DNA from: Parabacteroides distasonis
Lineage (GTDB): Bacteria; Bacteroidota; Bacteroidia; Bacteroidales; Tannerellaceae
DNA: 64,000 bases
NCBI GenBank assembly: GCA_021531385.1
Contig: JAFBIR010000003.1
Coordinates: 62,001-126,000 of the forward strand
Direction of reading: 5' to 3'
Both the position numbers and the translations under genes were made by a program. Under the pieces are notes generated by a model. The model did no database searches and was not told the DNA's origin. It worked only from the letters and a program-made list of their open reading frames with translations. Shown here piece by piece: positions 1 to 8,980 of this stretch (within the stretch, counting starts at the first letter, position 1; the number at the start of each line of letters is the position of its first letter).

Positions 1-110
1 AACGCTAAAGTGACGCTAAAGTAACGCTAAGGTAAGTCTAATCTGGCTCTAATCCGGAATTAGAGAATGATTAGAGGTTGATTAGACAACGATTAGAGGA
101 TGATTAGAGC
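1..110. repeat. Array of ten 11-bp tandem repeats
   Basis: The first 110 bases divide exactly into ten 11-bp units. The first three centre on CGCTAAAG, the next two on CTAATC, and the last five on GATTAGA, the reverse complement of the CTAATC form. Arms of opposite sense can therefore pair, for example around 38-75. The period equals one DNA helical turn. The array may extend beyond the left edge. Its function is unknown. Confidence 0.8.
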
Positions 111-183
111 TACCGTAGCGAAGCCTTAGTCAAGCGGCCAACCTACCACTGGAAACGAAATGATTTGTTGAACCAGACCCGAC

Positions 184-219
184 GCCTCCGTGGGTCGCCC
201 GAAAGGGTTCAGGGGAGGC
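184..219 (+). promoter_or_regulatory. Leader stem-loop just before the DUF6266-like gene
   Basis: GCCTCC at 184-189 can pair with GGAGGC at 214-219, and an inner CCC-GAAA-GGG hairpin lies at 198-207. The right arm is the only purine-rich, ribosome-binding-like stretch before the ATG at 230, so folding would hide it. Bacteroidetes depend weakly on such sites, so a control role is inference. Confidence 0.35.
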
Positions 220-229
220 ACAATTAGTA

Positions 230-1309
230 ATGGCACAAGTTGCAGGTATTTTATCGAAGATGACCGGATCTGCTGGTCAATTCACATTCAAGCGCATCAG
301 TGGCAAGACTATCGTGAGCGAGAAGGTCACTACGACTACCAACACACGCACCACGGCGCAGCAGAAGCATCGGATGAAGTGGCCTAACCTCATCAAGATG
401 TACGCAGGTGTGGCTCCGCTCTTGAACTGTGCGTTCGAGAACAAGCCGCAGGGATTGAGTGACTACAACCTATTCGTCAAGGTGAACTTCCCGGGCACGA
501 AGGTCTATCTGACCAAGAGCGAGGTAGGGGCAAACACTTGTATAGCCGCTCCCTATCAGATCACGATGGGATCGCTCGAGAGCATCTCGGTGACGGGTGA
601 GGCAGGTAGTTCCGTGACGGACATCGACCTCGGTGCATTGGAGATCACGGCAGAGACGACCGTGAAGGAGTTTAGCAACGCGATCGTGATGAACAATCTC
701 GGTTTCAATTATGGGGATCAGATCGCCTTCATCCAGGTAGATCAAGTGATCCATCCGATCACGGGCTATCCGCAGTGTCGCTTCTCGGGTGAGAGTGTCG
801 TGTTGGATAAGGTTTCGGAAACGAAGTTGCTCAATCTGGTCTCTACGGCTGGTTTCTCGGTGAAGGAGGGTAAGTTGGCTTGCCAGTTATCCGAGGATTT
901 CCAAGGGGCTTACGCATGGGTTCACTCCCGCAAGGAGAGTGGAAAGACGTTGGTCTCTACGCAGGTGTTGACCGTCAAGAACGACCTCTATGCCGAGTAT
1001 AGTTCAGAGGCTGCCTATCAGCGTGCGGTGGCTACCTATGGCGGTGAGAACAGCAACTTCCTGACGCCGGAGGCCACCTCCCAAAAGCGTTTGACACTCA
1101 TAGCCGATCCCGCTGAGGGTGGTACAGTGAGTGGAGCAGGTCTGTATAACGAGGGGGAGACTGTTTCGATCAGCGCATCGCCCAAGGGTAGTTACACCTT
1201 CTCCCGCTGGAGTGATGGCAACAGCTCCGAGAGTCGCACCGTGACTGTCCTCACGGATATGACCCTCACCGCTATCTTCGAGGAGATTTCGAATCCGGAC
1301 ATCGTCTGA
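230..1309 (+). CDS. DUF6266-like protein with C-terminal InlB B-repeat-like domain
   Basis: A 359-residue protein. The N-terminal part, with its Thr-rich patch and the run QKHRMKWPNLIKMYAG at about residues 45-60, resembles the Bacteroidetes DUF6266 family of unknown function. Residues about 285-350 form a divergent InlB B-repeat-like module, recognisable from ADPAEGGTVSGAG, the F.RWSDG core and a final LTAIFEE strand; such modules usually occur in surface or secreted proteins. No classical signal peptide is seen. The ATG at 230 follows AGGGGAGG by about 12 bases. The gene stands alone between the repeat array and its own terminator. Family assignment is moderate and the function is unknown. 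Confidence 0.75.
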   Translation: MAQVAGILSKMTGSAGQFTFKRISGKTIVSEKVTTTTNTRTTAQQKHRMKWPNLIKMYAGVAPLLNCAFENKPQGLSDYNLFVKVNFPGTKVYLTKSEVGANTCIAAPYQITMGSLESISVTGEAGSSVTDIDLGALEITAETTVKEFSNAIVMNNLGFNYGDQIAFIQVDQVIHPITGYPQCRFSGESVVLDKVSETKLLNLVSTAGFSVKEGKLACQLSEDFQGAYAWVHSRKESGKTLVSTQVLTVKNDLYAEYSSEAAYQRAVATYGGENSNFLTPEATSQKRLTLIADPAEGGTVSGAGLYNEGETVSISASPKGSYTFSRWSDGNSSESRTVTVLTDMTLTAIFEEISNPDIV

Positions 1310-1350
1310 TTCCCTCCCCTTGATGCCCCCGGTGGATCATCAAGCAGAAG

Positions 1351-1384
1351 GAGGTCAAGGCTATGCACTTGGCCTCTTTTTTAT
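1351..1384 (+). terminator. Rho-independent terminator of the DUF6266-like gene
   Basis: GAGGTCAAG pairs with CTTGGCCTC (one G-U pair) across a short loop and is followed by TTTTTT. It lies about 40 bases after the stop codon and points along the plus strand. Confidence 0.85.
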
Positions 1385-1425
1385 TTCCTACCCGAATAAG
1401 AATGTCTAAACCGTAATGTTGATTC

Positions 1426-2898
1426 TCACATCATCACTCCCCCTCCCAACGCCTTATAGAGCATAATGCGCTGGGTGCAATAGCCGATAAACGCATCCGC
1501 CAGATCCAATCGAATCTGTAACAGCTGACTTTGAGCCGCCAAGACATCCAAGTAGGAAGCCCGCCGTTCTCGATAGAGTTGTTGGCTATATGACCATGCG
1601 TTCTTCAATGCCGCATAGCGTTGCGCCAAGTTCACAAAGCGGGTATAGTTCATCTTATAATACATCAAAGTATTTGAAACCTCCGTGCAAGCAGAGAGCA
1701 CTGTTTGCTTAAACTCTACCAGTCGCTGTTGGCTTTCAATCTCCTTCACCCGTTTTGTATGCCGCAGCTCCCCTTGACTGAAAATAGGTTGTATCAGACC
1801 AGCGAAGAGGTCATACACGATAGAGGTAGGGAAATCACTCCACGATCCAACATGATTCTCGGAAGAGAACAAACTCACGTCCAAGCGCAAGGAGGGATAG
1901 AGCGCTGAGCGAGCTACATCTTGCAAATGGAACGCCTCACGCACCTCGGCCTCAGCCAACATCACATCCGGTCGATACTGGATCAGATCCGCAGGGATAC
2001 CTATGGCGATGGAGTCATTCAACGCACGAGAATGGATGACCGTCTCTAAATCGGCTCGTCGAATCTCGCCCTCAGTTCGACTCAACAGCAGATTCAACGT
2101 GTTCTCCGTAATGAACAACTCACTTTGAATATCCGGAAGGATAGCTTTCGCCCGATATAACTCAGCCTTCGCCTGTTCCACGGCCACGTGGGTTCTGGAA
2201 AGCGCAGAGGAAGAGCCCTCTCCCGCTGACGCTATGACCAGCTGAGTGGTGTCTTTGCGTGTCCCTTTCCGTAATAACGCCTCTTGTTCCTCCAGATAGG
2301 CCTGATTGGAAACAATGATCTCTTGGACAGCCTCCAACTTCTCATCCAGTCCAACCAGACGATAATACAACGTAGCCACATCGGCTATCAGCTTCACACG
2401 TACCCCCTGCATAGCAGCTTGGTCTTGCAACAACATCTCAAAAGCCGCCTTTCGCCTACTCGACAATTTACCCCAGAGGTTCACCTCCCAATTGGTTAAG
2501 GCAATCCCCACTCCATGTTCATTATAATGAACGCCGGGCGCATGCTCTTTCTTTTGATTTTGATAAAGAGAAAGCGTGACAGACGGGAAAAAAGCCATCA
2601 GCGATTTATCATAATAGCTTACCGCCTTTTGAATCTGCAGCAACGAGGATTGCAGGGTATGATTCCGCACCAGTGCCGAATCAATCAGCGGAGCCAATTG
2701 AGGATCCGTATAATAATCATGCCATACGATACCGGCTACCGTAAAGCCCTCCTTGACCATGGAAAGACTATCCGGCTGACGATAGGCCGGGACTTCAATC
2801 TTTGTCAAAACCGGTTGATAGGAATGAAACGCACAGCCCATGCTTACCCATAATAGGCAAAGATAACAACCTAAACGATACAACATTTTCATTTTCAT
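1426..2898 (-). CDS. TolC/NodT-family outer-membrane efflux lipoprotein
   Basis: A 490-residue outer-membrane factor. It starts with a lipoprotein signal ending SMGC near residue 22, followed by two repeated helical OEP regions typical of NodT-type partners of RND or ABC efflux pumps: the trimer would form the exit channel through the outer membrane. The length fits the family. It is the last gene of the minus-strand run from 10.5 kb, 35 bases after mutL. No inner-membrane pump or periplasmic adaptor is encoded nearby, so the exported substrate is unknown and the partner must be elsewhere. Confidence 0.9.
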   Translation of the reverse strand: MKMKMLYRLGCYLCLLWVSMGCAFHSYQPVLTKIEVPAYRQPDSLSMVKEGFTVAGIVWHDYYTDPQLAPLIDSALVRNHTLQSSLLQIQKAVSYYDKSLMAFFPSVTLSLYQNQKKEHAPGVHYNEHGVGIALTNWEVNLWGKLSSRRKAAFEMLLQDQAAMQGVRVKLIADVATLYYRLVGLDEKLEAVQEIIVSNQAYLEEQEALLRKGTRKDTTQLVIASAGEGSSSALSRTHVAVEQAKAELYRAKAILPDIQSELFITENTLNLLLSRTEGEIRRADLETVIHSRALNDSIAIGIPADLIQYRPDVMLAEAEVREAFHLQDVARSALYPSLRLDVSLFSSENHVGSWSDFPTSIVYDLFAGLIQPIFSQGELRHTKRVKEIESQQRLVEFKQTVLSACTEVSNTLMYYKMNYTRFVNLAQRYAALKNAWSYSQQLYRERRASYLDVLAAQSQLLQIRLDLADAFIGYCTQRIMLYKALGGGVMM

Positions 2899-2933
2899 TC
2901 AAAGAATGACTTCTCAAGCGATTGGCATCGGCT

Positions 2934-4787
2934 TCATCTGAACCGACGTTCCAACTCCTCATCCGTCAGCATGGAAAGGATTGTCTTGCCGTCAGGTGTC
3001 AAGTTAGAATCTTGGCAAGAGAAAAGCGAGGCGATCAGATGATCCATCTCCTCAGGAGTCAACTCCTTCCCTGCGGGAATCGCCGCCGCTTTTGCCAATG
3101 CTTGCGCGATGGTATCTCCCATCAAGGCCTGCGCATCGGTCCCCAAGTCCACACAACGCGCCACGATCTCTTTCAATAGCTGCACCATGTCCATGCCTTC
3201 AATGCCTGCTGGCAAGCCGTTGATCGCATAAGAGCCCCCTCCTAAATCACTCAGATCGAAGCCCGCGAAACGAAGATCATCCCACAGCGCAGGCAAGATG
3301 GCCACCTCCGCCGGGGTGAATGTCACCACCTCTGGAAAGAGCACCTGTTGAGATGCGCCCTGCTTCTGACGGATCGCCCGGCTGTATTGCTCGAACAAGA
3401 TACGCAGGTGTGCCCGATGTTGGTCAATCATCACCAAGCCGGACTTCATCGCTGTCAAGATATAGCGCCCCTTATACTGGAAACAGGGATTGGTCGTCTC
3501 CGCAAATAGATTCTCCGCTACCGGCACATCCAAAGCGGCAGGATCCACTGGCTGCTCCTCCTCCGTTCGTTGGCGAGAAGCCTCACCCACTGCTTCCCGA
3601 TCCCGTTCAAATCCTTCGTACAGCTTTGTCCAATCAAATGCCTGCCGTTGATAGGCCGGTTCTTGATCGAAGGGATTATACGCACTATCCACCTGCACTT
3701 TAGGTGCCTTCATGCCTTCTCCATCCCTCGTTTTTGTTGGATTATAAACCGGGATGCTGATCGCTCCCTCCGCGTCGAAATCAATGGTCGGTATCGCGCT
3801 CGACTTGGCCAACGACTCACGGGTAGCCGCCATCAGGATCTGCCAGATAGGCTGTTCGTTCTCAAACTTAATCTCCGTCTTCGTCGGGTGGATATTCACA
3901 TCAATCGTAGCCGGGTCTAAGGTGAAATAGACAAAATAGCAGGGTTGCTCTCCCGCCGGGATCAGTTGCTCATAGGCTTGCATGAGGGCCTTGTGGAAAT
4001 AGGGATGCTTCATGAAACGGCCGTTGACAAAGAAATATTGCAACGCGCCTCGTTTCTTCGCCGCCTCCGGTCGGCCCACGAATCCATTGATGGTCACCAA
4101 CGAGCTTTGCGCATCCAAGGAGAGTATTTTCTGGTTCAGGTTCTTGCCATACACATTGAGGATGCGTTGACGAAGCCCGGAAATAGGCAGGTTAAAAATC
4201 TCCGCCTCATTGTGATAAAGCGACATACCTACCTGCGCGTTGACCAGGGCGATACGCTCAAACTCCGTCACGATATTGCGAAACTCCGTCTCATTCCCCC
4301 GCAGGAACTTGCGGCGAGCCGGCACATTGAAGAAGAGGTTCTTCACGGAGAAGACACTGCCCTCATTACAGGCATCCTCCTCGATCGTCTCCACCGTAGA
4401 GCCAACGATCACCAAGTGAGTACCTAACTCCGCCCCCTTCTGCTTGGTGCGCAAGTCAATATGGGCCACCGCCGCGATAGAGGCTAATGCCTCTCCTCGG
4501 AAGCCCATCGTATGGAGGGCAAATAGGTCATCCGCCGTGCTGATCTTGGAGGTCGCATGCCGCTCGAAAGCCATTCGGGCATCGGTTTCTGACATGCCTT
4601 TGCCATCGTCAATCACCTGGATCAGCGTTCGCCCCGCATCCACGATATTCACCCGGATCATCGAGGCTCCCGCGTCAATCGCATTCTCCACCAACTCCTT
4701 CACCACGGAGGAGGGACGCTGTATCACCTCGCCAGCCGCAATCTGGTTGGCGATATGATCCGGCAGCAGATGAATAATGTCGCTCAT
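2934..4787 (-). CDS. DNA mismatch repair protein MutL
   Basis: MutL couples mismatch recognition by MutS to strand removal. The N-terminal GHKL ATPase domain shows ELVENAIDAGA (ATP-lid Glu/Asn), DDGKGM and the GFRGEAL loop; the C-terminal dimerisation domain follows a variable linker near residues 350-420. The C-terminus contains a QACR-like DQHRAH stretch and the ending resembles other Bacteroidetes MutL proteins. The ATG at 4787 is chosen over one six codons upstream because it makes an ATGA overlap with the preceding gene and begins MSDIIHLLP, the usual MutL start. The protein is 617 residues. It sits inside an envelope-biogenesis operon. Confidence 0.97.
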   Translation of the reverse strand: MSDIIHLLPDHIANQIAAGEVIQRPSSVVKELVENAIDAGASMIRVNIVDAGRTLIQVIDDGKGMSETDARMAFERHATSKISTADDLFALHTMGFRGEALASIAAVAHIDLRTKQKGAELGTHLVIVGSTVETIEEDACNEGSVFSVKNLFFNVPARRKFLRGNETEFRNIVTEFERIALVNAQVGMSLYHNEAEIFNLPISGLRQRILNVYGKNLNQKILSLDAQSSLVTINGFVGRPEAAKKRGALQYFFVNGRFMKHPYFHKALMQAYEQLIPAGEQPCYFVYFTLDPATIDVNIHPTKTEIKFENEQPIWQILMAATRESLAKSSAIPTIDFDAEGAISIPVYNPTKTRDGEGMKAPKVQVDSAYNPFDQEPAYQRQAFDWTKLYEGFERDREAVGEASRQRTEEEQPVDPAALDVPVAENLFAETTNPCFQYKGRYILTAMKSGLVMIDQHRAHLRILFEQYSRAIRQKQGASQQVLFPEVVTFTPAEVAILPALWDDLRFAGFDLSDLGGGSYAINGLPAGIEGMDMVQLLKEIVARCVDLGTDAQALMGDTIAQALAKAAAIPAGKELTPEEMDHLIASLFSCQDSNLTPDGKTILSMLTDEELERRFR

Positions 4788-5089
4788 CGCCAGAAAAGAT
4801 ACCAAAAGAGGGCAGCCAAGACAGCCAAGGCCACCAGCAGTTTCACATTCTTATACTTCCGATCGCGTGCGCTCTCTCCCCGATCCACACTCTTGCGCAA
4901 ATGCGAGGTCCCCTCGATAAAGGTGCCTTTGATATGAGGCTTATACTCCTCGATCGACTCCTCTATACCCATTTCACGCTTGATCTTGCTCACGCGTTCC
5001 TCCAGGGCCTCCTTATGCGGATCCCAATAGATCGGTTTATGCTCAAACTGCCGCGGCTTACGCATGTGATAAAAAGAGAAAAGTGCCAT
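4784..5089 (-). CDS. Small tail-anchored protein of unknown function
   Basis: A 101-residue protein. The first 75 residues are charged and probably cytoplasmic. One hydrophobic segment at about residues 83-99 (VALAVLAALFWYLF) ends the chain, suggesting a C-terminal membrane anchor. It lies between the OstA-like gene (26 bases) and mutL (ATGA overlap), so it is translated within that operon. Similar small proteins are found at this place in Bacteroidales genomes as far as I recall, but no function is recognised. Confidence 0.8.
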   Translation of the reverse strand: MALFSFYHMRKPRQFEHKPIYWDPHKEALEERVSKIKREMGIEESIEEYKPHIKGTFIEGTSHLRKSVDRGESARDRKYKNVKLLVALAVLAALFWYLFWR

Positions 5090-5115
5090 ATTATCTATCC
5101 TTTCTTATAACCTGT

Positions 5116-6720
5116 TTAGTGTACAAATTTATTGCTTTTCTTCGGTACGTTGTCTTGCGTCTTGCGCCGCACCACTTGATAAATATCCTCCCTGCTCTTG
5201 GGACGGATATAATCAAACCAGAAGAAATCTTTCAGATATTTATCCGAGGGAGAAAGATCGGGCAACGGCGTCATAGTCCCCGTAGGCGTCGGCCAGATCT
5301 TTAGCTTATCCAGCTTATTATCTTTCAGCCAAATGGTCAAGAAACCACTTTGCGTCTGATTCATCCCCACCATCGAGCCATCTTTCTCTAACGGGAAAAA
5401 GATCGACTCCGCATTGCCAGCCACATCAATCCGCTCCACAGCTTGCCCATTGAAATAGGCCTTCAGGTCTTTTCCTTTCAACTGGTTATAAGCTGTCGTA
5501 TCTATCTGTTGGATAGCGAAAGCGAACTGTTGTACGTGCGCATAGTCGATGGTCGAATCGTTCAAATAGATCAAGATGGTATCCCCATACAACTGATATT
5601 GCTCATTCCAGATAATCGGATCCGTATAAAGATAGAGCACCGAGTCTTTCGTGTTGAATTGCATCGAGTCGCATACGCCCTGCAGATCCGTCCGATAGAA
5701 GCGTACGCCATAGTAGGCTTTCACCTCCCGATAGGTGGAGTCTATCGTCACCATCAACATCGTATCCGCATGAAGGAACAGCGTATCGCCTTGGCTATAC
5801 TCCAGGAAGCGAGCGCTATCCGTCGCAAAGGCATACTCCGTCCGCTCGTTATAAAAGCCATATTGCCCCTCCAAGGTCACATGCTGCGCCGTGTCTTGCA
5901 CACTCATGTTGCCAAATGCCTCGCCAAAGCCGGAAGCTCGATCGTAAGCGATGGAATCACCCGTCAGGATGCGATCGCCGGAAACCACCTGCGAACGCTC
6001 CAGCAGCGAGGCCCGATCGCTGACCGTATCATACCACCCTTTCGAAGTATAGACCGTACCACTATCCGAGACAATCACCGAAGGCCCCAGAATCGTCGCT
6101 ACCTTCGAATCGGTATTGTAATCCAATGTATCCGAATAGAGCGTGAAGTTCTCATTCTCCAAACGCACCGAATCGTTGAAAACCGCCAGTTTGGTCGCCG
6201 GCGAATATTGTCCATAGAAAGAGGAGAGTTGATTGAGGGAATCCACCAACAGCCCCCCCTCGAAATAGTAGCCGATATTGGCGAGCCGCTCATAGTTGAG
6301 GCTATCCGTGAAGAGCGTCACCTGCCCATTCTCCATCCGCACGTTCTCACGCAGGTAAGCGATCTGGGTATCTCCGTTGTAGAAAAGATAGTCGCCATAG
6401 ACGAAGAGCGTATCGCCCTGCTCCATGCGTACATGGCTAAAGGCCTCCAAGGAGTTGGTCGCCTCGAAGAAATAGGCACTATCGCAATACATGTAGGAAC
6501 TGTCGTGACGGAAGATCACCTCCCCCACGAGCACTTGCGCCTCCGCATTCACCTCCTTATCGAAAGAGAGCGTGTTGGCATGTTCCAGAAAGACCTTTGT
6601 TTTCGTCGGCTGCAGGGTATCAGTAGGCACTACAACGGTCGTGTCTGCCTCCTGTGCGCCCAGCACGAACGGCAACAGACAGCCGATCATTCCTATTAAC
6701 CACCGAACGACAAGCCTCAT
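5116..6720 (-). CDS. OstA/LptA-like periplasmic protein
   Basis: A 534-residue exported protein with a signal peptide ending near VLGAQ (about residue 22). The body is a chain of short beta repeats of the type ...DSxxYxxx... with GQYGFYNE-like turns, characteristic of OstA_2/LptA-type beta-jellyroll proteins that carry lipopolysaccharide across the periplasm. The C-terminal 60 residues differ and may be a separate domain. The ATG at 6720 is preferred because it makes an ATGA overlap with the surA gene; a start four codons upstream is possible. Neighbouring SurA-like chaperones and the more distant lptB fit a role in outer-membrane assembly. Confidence 0.88.
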   Translation of the reverse strand: MRLVVRWLIGMIGCLLPFVLGAQEADTTVVVPTDTLQPTKTKVFLEHANTLSFDKEVNAEAQVLVGEVIFRHDSSYMYCDSAYFFEATNSLEAFSHVRMEQGDTLFVYGDYLFYNGDTQIAYLRENVRMENGQVTLFTDSLNYERLANIGYYFEGGLLVDSLNQLSSFYGQYSPATKLAVFNDSVRLENENFTLYSDTLDYNTDSKVATILGPSVIVSDSGTVYTSKGWYDTVSDRASLLERSQVVSGDRILTGDSIAYDRASGFGEAFGNMSVQDTAQHVTLEGQYGFYNERTEYAFATDSARFLEYSQGDTLFLHADTMLMVTIDSTYREVKAYYGVRFYRTDLQGVCDSMQFNTKDSVLYLYTDPIIWNEQYQLYGDTILIYLNDSTIDYAHVQQFAFAIQQIDTTAYNQLKGKDLKAYFNGQAVERIDVAGNAESIFFPLEKDGSMVGMNQTQSGFLTIWLKDNKLDKLKIWPTPTGTMTPLPDLSPSDKYLKDFFWFDYIRPKSREDIYQVVRRKTQDNVPKKSNKFVH

Positions 6721-8081
6721 TCTTTCACCCAACCGGGGTATTTAAAATCGCAATTCTTCCACCCCTCGCTGATACGGACATAGGTGGTCTTCTGCTTCTT
6801 ACGGATCCAATCATTCAACAGCTCCTCACGCTTTCTCGACTCCACGAGCTGCTTCATCGCCTGGAAGTCATCCGCCAAGTTCGCCTTGTGTCCATTCACA
6901 CGGGCTTTCAGCTTGACGATCGCCACCACCTCTTTCTGCTTGTCCGTCAACATCGTGAAAGGCTTGGAGATATCACCCACCTCCATCTGATAAACCACCT
7001 TACCAATCTCTTGGGGAAGCTCCTGCATCTCGAACTTAGGGGTGCCATAGTTGCTGCTCTCATAGTTTTGATTGACCATCAAACCCTTGTTGTTACGCGT
7101 GTCCTTGTCAGCAGAGACGAAGGTAGCCGCCTCGTCAAACGAGAACTTCTCCGCTTTCAGGTCGTTGTAAAGTGAATCCATGCGGGTGGTCGCCTCGGTC
7201 AACTCCTTATCTGATACCTTCGGCTTCAACAAGATGTGCCGACAGTTGATACGATCTCCTCGTTTCTCAATCAACTGGATGATGTGATAGCCATACTCCG
7301 TCTGCACGATCTGTGACACCCGCTTCGAGTCTTTCAAATTGAAGGCCACATTGGCAAACTCCGGCAGCAGCTGCGTCTTGCTCATGAAGCCTAACTCACC
7401 ACCCCGTACGGAAGAGCCCGGATCCTCCGAATAAAGACGGGCCAACGTAGAGAACTCCATCTTGCCCGTATTCACCTGCTCCGTGAAATCACGCAGACGA
7501 GCCTTGATCGCATCGGTCTCCTCAAACGGGATCTTTGGCTCCATCGTCACGATCTGCACCTCCACCGTGGTCGGGATCGTAGGCAAGCTGTCTTGCGGCA
7601 ATTGGTTGAAATACTTACGGATCTCCGAAGGAGTCAGCTTGATCTCACCAATCAGTTTCTGCTGCATCTGCTGCACGATCTGCTGCTCACGCACAGTCTC
7701 CTTTCGTTCCTCCTTGATCTGTGAGAATTTCTTGCCCATGTACTCCTCCAACTTCTCACGAGAGCCCATCTGGTTGACCGCCATGTTCATCCATTGATCC
7801 ACACTCTGAATCACCTGATTCTCGTTAGCCGTGATACTATCGATCTTCGCCTGATTCAGATATAGCTTCTGGATCGCCAGTTGCTCCGGAATCACACAAT
7901 AGGGATCCCCATCGAAACGCTGACCCTCATTCAGCATATACAAACGCTGTGTCTCAATATCCGAGCGCAAGATCGCATCATCACCTACCACCCACACAAT
8001 CTCGTCGATCACGTTATCTTGTGCCACCGCGGAAAGGCAAGCGCAACAGGCCAGCCATAATACACTCAAAATCTTTTTCAT
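6717..8081 (-). CDS. surA: SurA-type periplasmic chaperone/peptidylprolyl isomerase
   Basis: A 454-residue exported protein with a signal peptide ending LSAVAQ near residue 20. It has an N-terminal SurA chaperone region followed by two parvulin domains (about residues 175-275 and 280-390). The first keeps the parvulin core GGELGFM and the ending YGYHIIQL; the second is more divergent. SurA carries unfolded outer-membrane proteins to the BAM complex. The gene overlaps the OstA-like gene by four bases and follows another SurA-related lipoprotein gene, making a chaperone cluster. Confidence 0.92.
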   Translation of the reverse strand: MKKILSVLWLACCACLSAVAQDNVIDEIVWVVGDDAILRSDIETQRLYMLNEGQRFDGDPYCVIPEQLAIQKLYLNQAKIDSITANENQVIQSVDQWMNMAVNQMGSREKLEEYMGKKFSQIKEERKETVREQQIVQQMQQKLIGEIKLTPSEIRKYFNQLPQDSLPTIPTTVEVQIVTMEPKIPFEETDAIKARLRDFTEQVNTGKMEFSTLARLYSEDPGSSVRGGELGFMSKTQLLPEFANVAFNLKDSKRVSQIVQTEYGYHIIQLIEKRGDRINCRHILLKPKVSDKELTEATTRMDSLYNDLKAEKFSFDEAATFVSADKDTRNNKGLMVNQNYESSNYGTPKFEMQELPQEIGKVVYQMEVGDISKPFTMLTDKQKEVVAIVKLKARVNGHKANLADDFQAMKQLVESRKREELLNDWIRKKQKTTYVRISEGWKNCDFKYPGWVKE

Positions 8082-8103
8082 GTTTCTATCCTCTTTTCAT
8101 CGC

Positions 8104-8964
8104 TCACGGTTCAACGGGGAAGATCACCTTTCCTTTCTGAACCGCCTCGTTATATAATTCATCTTCAAAATTCCTCAAAAAATCCACCTTGCGCTGGTTG
8201 ACCAACATCTCCACGATACGCGGGCTGGCTGACTCATAGGGTTCAGTCTGTCCCGGTACCAGATATTCGGCGATGTTCAACAGGTAGCAATAGCTGCTGT
8301 CGGCAACCTCCACCTGCTTATGGCCTTTCAAGAAGGTGGCTGGATCGCTCACATAAATGGGGATGTTATCCATCACCTCATCAAAATCCACCCACTTATC
8401 ATAGAAATACTCGTAGATGGTCGCATTCTGCACGCTATATTTCTCGATCTTCTCTAAAGCAGCCTCATCGGATGATTTATACCATTTCTTCACATCTACC
8501 AAGCCTGGCGCATCCACCGGGATCTTCAGGAAAAGTCCTTTAATCAATCCCTGCTCTAAGGTAAACAGCTTCGGGTTCTCCTCATAAAATTGCTGCTTAT
8601 CCTGCTCGGATATATCGGTTTTCAATCGTTCGTTGACCAATCGTTCTTGATAACGATAACGGATTAACGAACGTCGATAATCCTCCACCAATTGATCAAT
8701 CTCCGTTTTCTCATCGCTGAGGTTACGCTCAGCAACCTCATAGACCAATTGTTCTTTCACCCATTTTTTCACGTAGTTCTCCGCTATAAGCAAGCTATCC
8801 GCAGCGGAGGCAGTACGAGGAATAAGCGATTCCACTTCCGCCCGATGCAATTGGTGCCCCTCCATGCTGGCCAACACATCCGTTTGACCAGTCGTCGTGT
8901 CATGCGCACATCCCGCTAAGAGGAAACAACCCAACACACATCCCAGATAAAGGAATCTCCACAT
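8104..8964 (-). CDS. SurA N-domain-like lipoprotein without parvulin domain
   Basis: A 286-residue lipoprotein with lipobox LLAGC near residue 19. The region of about residues 28-150 is helical and arranged like the SurA/PrsA N-terminal chaperone domain. I see no parvulin signature (no GG.LG.. or G.H...), so it is probably a chaperone without isomerase activity. It lies between two parvulin-type PPIase genes with gaps of 16 and 22 bases, so it is likely their partner in outer-membrane protein folding. Assignment rests mainly on context and fold pattern. Confidence 0.8.
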   Translation of the reverse strand: MWRFLYLGCVLGCFLLAGCAHDTTTGQTDVLASMEGHQLHRAEVESLIPRTASAADSLLIAENYVKKWVKEQLVYEVAERNLSDEKTEIDQLVEDYRRSLIRYRYQERLVNERLKTDISEQDKQQFYEENPKLFTLEQGLIKGLFLKIPVDAPGLVDVKKWYKSSDEAALEKIEKYSVQNATIYEYFYDKWVDFDEVMDNIPIYVSDPATFLKGHKQVEVADSSYCYLLNIAEYLVPGQTEPYESASPRIVEMLVNQRKVDFLRNFEDELYNEAVQKGKVIFPVEP

Positions 8965-8980
8965 AGGCTACTCACTCCAT

